Shown one piece after another: positions 53,394 through 60,479 of a DNA stretch of 64,000 nt. The notes below the pieces were generated by a model. The model was not told where the DNA came from. It did no database searches and saw nothing but the letters and a program-made list of their open reading frames with translations. A program made the translations under genes and the position numbers. Each line of letters begins with the position of its first letter. Positions within the stretch are counted from its first letter, which is position 1. This DNA is from Collinsella aerofaciens (GTDB lineage: Bacteria; Actinomycetota; Coriobacteriia; Coriobacteriales; Coriobacteriaceae). Location of the stretch: positions 1,116,001-1,180,000 of the forward strand of contig NZ_CP084004.1 of the NCBI RefSeq assembly GCF_020181355.1. Reading direction: 5' to 3'.

Positions 53394-54412
53394 TGCCCAT
53401 GCTCGACACCGACATGAGAAGGGCAGAAGCCCTCGGGATGACGTGGTCCGATGTCTCCGTCGAGAACAGAAGCATCCTCATTGAGCAGCAGTTCGCGGCC
53501 GATCGAAGCGTTCGCTCGCCCAAAAGCAAGAAAAGCGTGCGGAGGATCTCGATAAGCGAGACGCTGACGTCGTATCTCGAATTCTGGAAAAAGGAGCAGG
53601 CCCGCGAAATGGAAGCCTTCGGCCTGGAACAAGTCAAAGGCACTCCGCTCGTCCACTCATTCGAACGAACGAAAGACAGGCATCCCCAAGTCAACTTCAT
53701 GGACCTGAATGGGTTTTCGCGCTGGTTCAGAAACTTCAGCGTCGAGAACGGGTTCGGCAAGTTCGAAGGCGTTCGAACATACCATTATGTGAAGGAAACT
53801 GTCGACGGGGAAACGATTTCGAAGCGTTATGAGCATAAAGAGTGGCTCGAATTGAGGGATTACCTCAGGAAGCATCCCAAGGTTCGCGAGGCGAGGCATA
53901 TCAGCACATATGAGAGCGAGCACCTTCCTTACGGATATTCGGGCCTATCGAGCCACACCGCTACTGCCGCTACTGCCCGCTACTGCCCGCCAGCTTCCGA
54001 ACCAGCGGGCGGTAGCAGCACCCCGAACATCTCGCCGACAGCGCAGAGAGTCGTCGACCTGGCGGCCAAGGCCGACATCGAGGACGTGATGCTGTGCGAC
54101 CTGCCCGGCGTCCTGTCCTTCCTAGGGCTGCCACCTGAGACGGAGATGCCACCGGGCAACAAGGGGAAGACGAAGCTCAAGAAGCTCTACAGGAAGGTGG
54201 CGCCGAACAAGGCATACCACTCCGGCGAGCGCGCCAAGGATTTGATCTCGCACCTCGACATGGCAGAGATCAGGGCATCGGCGCCCGTCCAAGAATTGGG
54301 ATGCAGTTCAATACGAGCTCGGGGCTCTTTTCGTCTAGATTGGGGACGCATGGCCGGACGAAAACAATTTGCGTCTGGTAATAAGCGTACGAAAGCGCAA
54401 TTTACGTCTTAA
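53345..54412 (+). pseudogene. Integrase catalytic remnant fused to unrelated sequence
   Basis: The frame from about 53393 to 53762 matches the first half of a tyrosine recombinase catalytic domain ('DMRRAEALGMTWSDVSVEN' with the first catalytic Arg, 'SPKSKKSVRRISISETL', 'FSRWFRNFSVENGFGKF'). The remaining catalytic H-x-x-R and Tyr motifs never appear. From about 53765 the sequence changes character ('TYHYVKETVDGETISKRYEH', then after a Ser/Ala/Thr-rich join 'LPGVLSFLGLPPETEMPPGN'), which I do not recognise. It looks like a chimaera of fragments left after deletions in a mobile element. Confidence 0.65.
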
Positions 54413-54480
54413 TTCCGTACGCAAATCAAGACGAAAATCGTTTACGTCTGCTTTAATCCGTACGAAAACGGTTTTCGTCT
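54357..54480. repeat. Array of four short palindromes beside integrase remnant
   Basis: Four imperfect to perfect palindromes of about 19 bases (54357-54375, 54388-54407, 54430-54448, 54461-54479) share (G/T)ACGAAAA at the left and TTT-CGTCT at the right. They are separated by joins with CCGTACG or GCGTACG and repeat about every 31-42 bases. The array lies between the integrase remnant and the end of the AAA ATPase gene. Confidence 0.8.
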
Positions 54481-54499
54481 TGCAGGGCAGTTGCCGTTT

Positions 54500-55591
54500 C
54501 TACAGTTCAACTTCCAGTTCGGCTTTGTGCTCGTAGAGGTAGTCGCGCATGTAGGGGATGGCAAATGAGACCTTGCCGTACGAGGGAGCCTCGATAATCG
54601 ATTCTCTTAACAGGCGGCTGCGGACGGAACTCACCTGTTGAGGCGTTTTGTTTAGGGCATCGGCAACCATGCTGGTCGAGCTCGTCTGCCCCAAAGACGC
54701 CATGCTCAGCAGATAAGCGATGCACGTGGGCGGAATGCGCTGCAGCGCGGGCTCAATCACCATGGCACAGAAGCGTTCGCGTGCCGTTGCAATGCCGCGC
54801 TCGGCTTCTTCTTCTCCAATAATCGGTGTATGTGCGCGTCTTGCCAACTGCCATGCGTAGTATCCAACGAGTTGGATCATGAAAGGATAACCTTGCGTTG
54901 CCTCGGCAAGTTGGCCGGCAATGCCTGGCTGCAACTCCATGCCAGACGCTTCAATGGTTTCCTCGAGGGAGTACGACACTTCGGTTACTGCCACAGCCTT
55001 CAGGTCAAAGGGGAGGGCACGGCGCAAAAACGTAAGTGTCTTTCCGTTGATGATGCTTTCAATCATCGAAGGCAGCCCCGCAAAAACAAAGGCGATATCA
55101 AGGTCTTCGCCGATAACCTGCTGAATCGCAATGGAGAGCGTTCGGACCTCATCGAGCTCTGCGTCTTGAACCTCGTCGAGAGTGATGAGCAGGCCATTTT
55201 CATTCTTGGATATTGTCTGTCTCATGGCGTCGCGTAGCGATGGACCGATTCGCTCAATGTCTATGCTGCCGATGGATATGCCAGCTACGGTGGGCTCAAA
55301 TCTGGCGTGTTTGGCCTGGAATTTGGGCTGCAGCTGTTCGAGAATGCGTTGGCAAAGTCCCTCGGTTGCGACCTCTTTTATGACCGTCCAGCCACGGCTT
55401 TGCGCCAAACGTGAGCACTCGTCAAGGAGGACCGTCTTGCCTGTTCCACGGACGCCGGCTATGCGCATTAGGCGCCCCGGGGCACCAGGCCCGTTGACGA
55501 GGCCTTCACTGAATTCTTCGAGCACATCTTCGCGGCCGATAATCGTGGGAGGTGTTTTACCTGCTGTGGGCTTAAAAGGGTTTGTTTGCAT
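54500..55591 (-). CDS. AAA+ ATPase of the ATP-binding (Orc1/Cdc6-like, AAA_16) group
   Basis: 363-residue protein with N-terminal 'NPFKPTAGKTPPTIIGRED', Walker A 'GVRGTGKTVLLDE' (about 46-58), Walker B 'GLLITLDEVQDAE' and a sensor-like 'IAFVFAGLPSMI'. A C-terminal winged-helix region follows ('LLSMASLGQTSSTSMVADAL', 'VSSVRSRLLRESIIEA'). Similar proteins are common in Actinobacteria as stand-alone STAND-like ATPases near mobile DNA; function unknown. ATG 55591 has AAAGG 8 bases upstream. Four 10-base tandem repeats lie in its promoter region. Confidence 0.85.
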   Translation of the reverse strand: MQTNPFKPTAGKTPPTIIGREDVLEEFSEGLVNGPGAPGRLMRIAGVRGTGKTVLLDECSRLAQSRGWTVIKEVATEGLCQRILEQLQPKFQAKHARFEPTVAGISIGSIDIERIGPSLRDAMRQTISKNENGLLITLDEVQDAELDEVRTLSIAIQQVIGEDLDIAFVFAGLPSMIESIINGKTLTFLRRALPFDLKAVAVTEVSYSLEETIEASGMELQPGIAGQLAEATQGYPFMIQLVGYYAWQLARRAHTPIIGEEEAERGIATARERFCAMVIEPALQRIPPTCIAYLLSMASLGQTSSTSMVADALNKTPQQVSSVRSRLLRESIIEAPSYGKVSFAIPYMRDYLYEHKAELEVEL

Positions 55592-55610
55592 GTGAGCCAC
55601 CTTTGCTCAA

Positions 55611-55650
55611 GATATAGCAAGATATAGCAAAGTATAGCAAGATATAGCAA
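55611..55650 (-). repeat. Four 10-bp tandem repeats upstream of the AAA ATPase
   Basis: GATATAGCAA, GATATAGCAA, AGTATAGCAA, GATATAGCAA run head to tail, 20 bases before the start codon. On the minus strand each unit gives TTGCTATATC or TTGCTATACT, so several overlapping -10-like TATAxx hexamers are present on one face of the helix. Confidence 0.85.
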
Positions 55651-55771
55651 AGTAAGCGCTACTCGCGGGTTTTGCGGTGGTGCTATTTTCCAAATGCCGC
55701 GCGGATAAAGCGCTGGTCGAACAGCTTGTTGGCAACTCACGAGGGCTCGGGGTGCCAATTTGGGATGGAGT

Positions 55772-55943
55772 AGTGCTGTGCCACGAATAGGGCCTATCTA
55801 CTACGTTTAAGCCGCAGAGGTCAACCATAGCCGGCTTTTTCGAAAATCGACAAGCTGTCTACCTGCGGTTTTGTTTTCACGGTTTTCGGTATGGCCGAGG
55901 CTATCCGTGTTAACGTAGTAGATGGGCCACTTTTGTGGCAAGG
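55772..55943. repeat. 172-base inverted-repeat element
   Basis: Left arm GCCAC...GGCCTATCTACTACGTTTAA (to 55806) mirrors the right arm TTAACGTAGTAGATGGGCC...GTGGC (to 55943), with small internal differences. The 100-base interior has further pairing (CCGCAG / CTGCGG, CATAGCC / GGCTAT). It encodes no protein; it could be a structured RNA or MITE-like repeat. Confidence 0.65.
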
Positions 55944-56072
55944 GGGCCGATCTGCGGGCCAGGGTAGCTAAAAGAGCCCCGTCCCAAAAAGACTGATTGG
56001 GAGCTGGGGCGTGTCGATGCGATAGTATTGCATGGTGGTATTCGACTAACCGAGGGTTTATCCGAGGGCTTT

Positions 56073-56765
56073 ATGGAACAGCACCAGCATTATCAGAGCC
56101 TGCAAGATCAGGCATACAACGCATTGCGCTCCAAGATTATCTATGCCGAGCTCAAGCCCGGCACGCGCCTTTCGGCGATTGGTCTGGAAAAGGAGACGGG
56201 AATCGGGCGCACGCCCATTCGCGAGTCATTTGTGCGCCTGCGTGAGCAGGAGCTGGTGGAAACGCGTCCCAAAAGCGGCACCTATGTCTCGAAAATCAGC
56301 ATGGAGCGCGCCGAGAACGCCTGCTTTTTGCGCGAGAAGCTCGAGAGAAGCGTGCTTATTAAATGCTGTTCGGCCGCCTCGCCCGAGCAAAAGCAGCGGC
56401 TTGAGCAGATTCTTACCGAGTCCGAGTCGCTCGACCATGGCGAAACGCGCCGCTTCTTTGACCTGGATAACCTGTTCCATGAGACGTGTTTTGAGATTGC
56501 CGGTCGTCACATGTTGTGGGATTGGATGAAGAGCATCAACACGCATTTTGAGCGATACAACTGGTTGCGTATGGTGTCGCAGGACCTGGATTGGGAGCCG
56601 ATTCGTCGACAGCATCGTCGGATTCTTGAGGCCATTAAGAGGGGCGATACCGACGCGGCGAGCTATCTGGCAGAGACACACTTGCACCTGATGCCCGAGG
56701 AGCAGGGCCCGGTTATCGCCTTGCATCCCGACTATTTTGAGCTGTCCAAAGACTCGTTTATCTAA
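56073..56765 (+). CDS. GntR-family (FCD) transcriptional regulator
   Basis: 230-residue regulator: N-terminal winged helix ('SLQDQAYNALRSKIIYAELK', 'GLEKETGIGRTPIRESFVRL', 'RPKSGTYVSKI') and an FCD-type all-helical ligand domain with His residues at 'DNLFHETCFEIAGRHM' and 'RQHRRILEAI', plus 'ETHLHLMPEE'. It converges on eda and kdgK, which lie next to it, and may control them through the TTGGCAC dyads at 59133-59185; this link is inference. ATG 56073 is preceded by GAGGG; an earlier in-frame ATG has no site. Confidence 0.85.
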   Translation: MEQHQHYQSLQDQAYNALRSKIIYAELKPGTRLSAIGLEKETGIGRTPIRESFVRLREQELVETRPKSGTYVSKISMERAENACFLREKLERSVLIKCCSAASPEQKQRLEQILTESESLDHGETRRFFDLDNLFHETCFEIAGRHMLWDWMKSINTHFERYNWLRMVSQDLDWEPIRRQHRRILEAIKRGDTDAASYLAETHLHLMPEEQGPVIALHPDYFELSKDSFI

Positions 56766-56779
56766 TCAATCCCCATATA

Positions 56780-56846
56780 AGTTGCGGTGAAATAGGGACT
56801 GTTTTGCGGCCTAGGTGGCGCAAACAGTCCCTATTTCACCGCAACT
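56780..56846. repeat. Intergenic hairpin repeat, copy C
   Basis: Perfect 25-base arms (56780-56804 and 56822-56846) beginning AGTTGCGGTGAAATAGGGAC. The arm sequence is a one-base variant of copies A and B, but here both arms carry the complete motif and the loop is different. It starts 15 bases after the gntR stop. Confidence 0.88.
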
Positions 56847-56871
56847 GCGTTGGGGCGTAACCGGGGCACAA

Positions 56872-56943
56872 AGCTGCGGCACCGCTTGGAGGAAAAGACC
56901 GGAAGCAAGGGTCCATTCCTCCAGACGGCGCCGCAGCTGTTTT
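56872..56943 (+). terminator. Second hairpin after the GntR gene
   Basis: AGCTGCGGC (56872-56880) pairs with GCCGCAGCT (56930-56938) and TGGAGGAA with TTCCTCCA inside. TTTT follows shortly after, so it may act as a terminator. Confidence 0.6.
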
Positions 56944-57000
56944 GGTGGCTCGGCTTTTGTCGAAGTGTCTTAGTTGAGCGCGACTGCCAGCCGAGTAGGC

Positions 57001-57101
57001 AAAGCGGCTCGGGGGCGTGTCGCTTCCGTCACGTTCTATCAGCATACAAGACGGTTTTGGTTCTTGCTCGTGACGGAAACGGCGCGCTTCCGAGCCGCTT
57101 T
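57001..57101. repeat. Two-tier palindrome upstream of eda terminator
   Basis: Outer 12-bp arms AAAGCGGCTCGG (57001-57012) / CCGAGCCGCTTT (57090-57101) and inner 10-bp arms TTCCGTCACG (57024-57033) / CGTGACGGAA (57069-57078) are both perfect. Unpaired internal segments of 11 bases on each side separate the tiers. Confidence 0.75.
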
Positions 57102-57105
57102 AAAA

Positions 57106-57140
57106 GAAAGGGGGCGAGGTCTAGGACACGCCCCCTTTCA
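57106..57140 (-). terminator. Terminator after eda
   Basis: AAAGGGGGCG / CGCCCCCTTT perfect 10-bp stem. On the minus strand, reading out of eda, the second arm is followed by CTTTT. Confidence 0.85.
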
Positions 57141-57156
57141 CGATAGAGAGCTAAAC

Positions 57157-57798
57157 CTAGCCGCGGACCTTCTTGACGACGTCCATGGCCTCGCGGGCGA
57201 TCTGCTCGACCTTGGAGAAGTCGCCGTCAGCGAACAGGGCCGGCTTGACCATCCAAGTGCCACCGCAGGCGATGATGGCGGAGGAGCTCAGGTACTCCTC
57301 GACGTTGGCAGTGCTCACGCCGCCGGTGGGCATAAAGCGGTGACCGACAAACGGAGCGGCGAGGGCCTTGATGGTGTTCAGGCCGCCATACTGGGACGCG
57401 GGGAAGAACTTGGTGACCTTGAGGCCCAGGTTCTCGGCTGCGGTGACCTCGGAGGGGGTTACGGTGCCGGGAAGGACAGGCAGGTCGATGTTGATGCAGT
57501 GCTTCACAACGTCCTCGTTGTAACCCGGGGAGACGATGAACTTGGCACCGGCTGCGCGGGCCTGCTCAACCTGCTCGACGGTCAGGACAGTGCCGGCGCC
57601 AACGCACATCTCGGGCTCGGCCTCGGCCATAGCGGCGATGCACTCGGCGGCGCAGGCGGTGCGGAAGGTGACCTCGGCGGACTTCATGCCAGCTGCCATA
57701 AGGGCGTGGGCGAGCGGAGCGGCGTCCTCGACCTTGTCGAGCACGACGACCGGCACGATGCCCAGGGACTCAAGCGTGGTGTAGAACTGATCGAACAT
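57157..57798 (-). CDS. eda: KHG/KDPG aldolase
   Basis: 213-residue class I aldolase cleaving 2-keto-3-deoxy-6-phosphogluconate to pyruvate and glyceraldehyde-3-phosphate. Signatures: 'GIVPVVVLDKVEDAAPLAHA', 'SAEVTFRTACA' (catalytic Glu), 'CVGAGTVLTVEQVEQA', 'FIVSPGYNEDVV', 'LPVLPGTVTPSEV', the Schiff-base Lys in 'GLKVTKFFPASQYGG', and 'FMPTGGVSTANVEEYL'. ATG 57798 has GAAAGGAAC upstream. It follows kdgK on the minus strand after 253 bases and is read with it or from its own promoter. Confidence 0.94.
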   Translation of the reverse strand: MFDQFYTTLESLGIVPVVVLDKVEDAAPLAHALMAAGMKSAEVTFRTACAAECIAAMAEAEPEMCVGAGTVLTVEQVEQARAAGAKFIVSPGYNEDVVKHCINIDLPVLPGTVTPSEVTAAENLGLKVTKFFPASQYGGLNTIKALAAPFVGHRFMPTGGVSTANVEEYLSSSAIIACGGTWMVKPALFADGDFSKVEQIAREAMDVVKKVRG

Positions 57799-58051
57799 AA
57801 TGTTCCTTTCGATGTATGGCGCGCGTGGGCGCGTGATTGCCAAATATGCTGGTCAGGAGCCGATTTTGGATTGGTTATCGGAGGCACTGCTTGGGGTTCA
57901 AGCAATTCCAAAACCAGCTGCTCGACCAGTCATGTAGGGAATGCCAGGCAAAACCGGAATGGGACTGGTGGTTTTGTCCGGCCGGAGGAATCGGGGAGCG
58001 GGCCGCAGGGGTATGGGATTGGAAAGCTGCGGCCCGCGGAATGGAGACGGA
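57799..58051 (-). other. eda-kdgK intergenic region
   Basis: No gene. A GCGGGCCGCAG / CTGCGGCCCGC 11-bp stem (57999-58038) follows kdgK without a T tract. CTGGTC / GACCAG pairs enclose a possible leader structure nearer eda. Confidence 0.4.
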
Positions 58052-59086
58052 CTAGCGCGCGACGCGGGTGCCACCGTCGGCGGCGGATGCCACGGCTGCG
58101 ATCTCGTCTGCGGTCACCAAGTTGGAATCGCCCTTGATGGTGAGCTTGAGGATCGAGGCTGCAATCGCGTAGTTGACGGCGTCCTGCGGGTCAAAGTCGT
58201 TGATGAGGGCATGGACGAGGCCGGCGTTGAAAGCGTCGCCGGCGGCAACGCCCTCGAGCACGTGCACGTCGTGAGCGGGGGAGAACCAGTGCGCGCCGCT
58301 CTCGGCGTCATAGAGCATGCCCATCCAGATGGAGCGCTCGACGCAGGAGATGTTGCGGACGACCGAAGCGACCTTCTTGCAGCCGTACTCGGCGCAGATC
58401 TGACGGGCCATCTCGACGTAGGTGTCGCGCTCCTCAATGCCGTGGGCAAGGGAGCCGGAGACGCAGGTCATGCCGAGGCCGGCGGGTGCGTCCTCATCGT
58501 TGGCGATGCAGACGTCGACGAGCGGCAGGAGTTCCTTCATGGTGGCCTGCGACTTCTCGGGCGACCACATCTTGCCGCGATAGTTGACGTCACACACGGT
58601 GGTGATGCCCTTGGCGCGGCAGGCGGTGAGGGCATCCTTGCACGCAGCGGCCATCTCGTCGGAGACAGCGGGCGTCACGCCGGAGAAATAGAAGACATCG
58701 ATGCCCTTGAGGATCTCGTCCCAGTCAAAGACGTCGCGCTTGGCCATGTTAATGGCAGAGTACTTGCGGTCGTAGACGCAGCCGTTGCCGCGCTGCGAGG
58801 CACCGACCTCAAAGACATAGGAGCCCAGGCGATCGCCCTGACGCACGACGCGCGTGGTGTCGACGTCGTAGACCTTCAACGAACGCAGAGCGCACTCGCC
58901 CAGACGGTTGGCCGGGACAACGGAGACGTAAGCGGCCTTGTCGCCCTGGTAGGCCAGGGAAAGCGCGGTGTTGGCCTCGGCGCCGCCGTAGCGGACATCA
59001 AACTCGGTCGCCTGCTCAATGCGCAGATGGTCTTTGGGCGAGAGCCTCATCATGATCTCGCCGAAGGTAAGAACCGTTTTACCCAT
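58052..59086 (-). CDS. kdgK: 2-keto-3-deoxygluconate kinase (PfkB family)
   Basis: 344-residue ribokinase-family sugar kinase phosphorylating KDG to KDPG. N-terminal 'FGEIMMRLSPKDHLRIEQAT' and 'VRYGGAEANTALSLAYQG' match KdgK. Substrate-region 'YDRKYSAINMAKRDVFDWDE' is a family feature, and the PfkB motif 'GVAAGDAFNAGLVHAL' holds the catalytic Asp. With eda downstream it completes the KDG branch fed by UxaA and the IlvD/Edd dehydratase. The ATG at 59086 starts 'MGKTVLTFGEIMMR'. Upstream in-frame starts would run into operator DNA. Confidence 0.93.
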   Translation of the reverse strand: MGKTVLTFGEIMMRLSPKDHLRIEQATEFDVRYGGAEANTALSLAYQGDKAAYVSVVPANRLGECALRSLKVYDVDTTRVVRQGDRLGSYVFEVGASQRGNGCVYDRKYSAINMAKRDVFDWDEILKGIDVFYFSGVTPAVSDEMAAACKDALTACRAKGITTVCDVNYRGKMWSPEKSQATMKELLPLVDVCIANDEDAPAGLGMTCVSGSLAHGIEERDTYVEMARQICAEYGCKKVASVVRNISCVERSIWMGMLYDAESGAHWFSPAHDVHVLEGVAAGDAFNAGLVHALINDFDPQDAVNYAIAASILKLTIKGDSNLVTADEIAAVASAADGGTRVAR

Positions 59087-59132
59087 GGTTGCGCAGCTCT
59101 TTCTTGCTCGTGCGTACACCTTTGATATGGCG

Positions 59133-59185
59133 TTGGCACGGAGGTGCCAAGACGGTAGGGTACATCTTTGCACCTACGTGCCAAC
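59133..59185. promoter_or_regulatory. Paired TTGGCAC dyads upstream of kdgK
   Basis: TTGGCACGGAGGTGCCAA (59133-59150) and TTTGCACCTACGTGCCAA (59168-59185) are palindromes with centres 35 bases apart and are themselves in inverted orientation, giving an overall 15-bp inverted repeat with one mismatch. They lie 47-99 bases before the kdgK start and are probable operators. Confidence 0.65.
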
Positions 59186-59191
59186 GCTCGC

Positions 59192-59218
59192 CGAAATCGG
59201 TTTACGAAATCGGTTTCG
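59192..59218 (+). promoter_or_regulatory. Tandem LacI-type half-operators before the LacI gene
   Basis: A 13-base unit CGAAATCGGTTTA / CGAAATCGGTTTC is repeated head to tail. The second reads CGAAATCGGTTTCG, a dyad with 5-bp arms. TATACT at 59232-59237 is the likely -10 of the LacI gene, so autoregulation is plausible. Confidence 0.55.
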
Positions 59219-59322
59219 TTTCGAGTTGTAGTATACTCACCTACAGCGTTTTGCAAGCGAGATTTTTAAAAAAAATGCCTAAAATGGCTCAGACTGCTGA
59301 CAATTGGGAAACGGGGTGCGCC

Positions 59323-60345
59323 ATGGCGCAGATGAGAATCAAGGACATTGCCGCCGAGGCGGGCGTGAGCCCGGCCACGGTCTCGCGCTATCTCAACAAC
59401 CGCCCCGGGCAGATGACCGAGGAAACCCGCGCTCGCATCGCGGCGGTTATCGAGCGCACCGGCTATCGCCCACGTGCCGCCGCACGCAATCTGCGCAGCT
59501 CGCGCACCAACCTCATCGGCGTGATCCTGGCCGACATCGCCAACCCGTTCTCGAGCGCCATGCTCGAAGGACTTTCCGCCAGCGCCGCTGCGCGCGGCTG
59601 CTCGCTCATGACGGCCATTAGTGGTAACGACCCCGCTAAGGAAGCGGAGTCGCTCACCAGACTTATCGATGCCGGCGTGGACGGCCTGGTCGTCAACACC
59701 TGCGGAGGTAATGACGAGGCGATCGCCGCGGCAGCGGGACGTCTGCCCGTTGTGCTGCTCGACCGCGATGTTGCCGACGGCGGTGTCGATCTGGTGACAT
59801 CTAACAACCGTGAGCTGGTCGCCGGGTTGGTGGACGCTTTGGCCGCTGCGGGCAGCGAGCGCCTGTGCCTGCTCACTGAGGCAAGCGACGACAGCCCCGT
59901 GCGTCGTGAGCGCGCCGAGGCCTTTGCCGACGAGCTTTCGCGACGCGACCTTGCGGGCGAGGTCGTCACCTTGGCCGACGGGGGCGCCGCAGGCGTCGGT
60001 CGCTTGGACGAGACCATCCGCGGCTATGCAGGCAAAAAGCTCGGCCTTATCGCCGTCAACGGCCTGGTTTTCCTGCGTCTGACCGAGGCGTTGGCACAGC
60101 TGGGACCCTCGTTGCCGGCGGGTCTCAAGATTGCGACGTTTGACGATTACCCCTGGAACCACGTGCTCTTTGGCGGTGTGACCACGGCCGCGCAAGACAC
60201 CCTTACCATTGCCGAACGCGTGGTCGAGCGCCTGTCCGAGCGCATCGACGTTGTTACCACCACCGTGGGCGAAGCCGCAAAGCTGGCACCCAAACGCATC
60301 GAGATCCCCGGCCACATCGAACACCGCGCATCGACCTCGCGCTAG
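59323..60345 (+). CDS. LacI family transcriptional regulator
   Basis: 340-residue regulator starting 'MAQMRIKDIAAEAGVSPATV' (helix-turn-helix), hinge 'GYRPRAAARNLRSSRT', and a periplasmic-binding-protein-like domain ('LIGVILADIANPFSSAMLEG', 'DGLVVNTCGGNDEA', 'VVLLDRDVADGGVDLV'). It diverges from kdgK-eda and probably regulates them through the sites in the 236-base gap, responding to KDG or KDPG (KdgR-like role); this is inferred. The ribosome site before ATG 59323 is weak (GGGG); ATG 59332 and ATGs at 59275/59284 are alternatives. Confidence 0.85.
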   Translation: MAQMRIKDIAAEAGVSPATVSRYLNNRPGQMTEETRARIAAVIERTGYRPRAAARNLRSSRTNLIGVILADIANPFSSAMLEGLSASAAARGCSLMTAISGNDPAKEAESLTRLIDAGVDGLVVNTCGGNDEAIAAAAGRLPVVLLDRDVADGGVDLVTSNNRELVAGLVDALAAAGSERLCLLTEASDDSPVRRERAEAFADELSRRDLAGEVVTLADGGAAGVGRLDETIRGYAGKKLGLIAVNGLVFLRLTEALAQLGPSLPAGLKIATFDDYPWNHVLFGGVTTAAQDTLTIAERVVERLSERIDVVTTTVGEAAKLAPKRIEIPGHIEHRASTSR

Positions 60346-60479
60346 CCGCTCGTTCGCAACTGCCTGTTCGCACACGTTTTTTGAGCGCTTGATACGCTTT
60401 AACCCTGCGGAAACATTTTTCTGCGATAGTATCTGCGATATAGACCAGTCGAAACCCGCCCGAAAGAAAGGGGAGCGAC

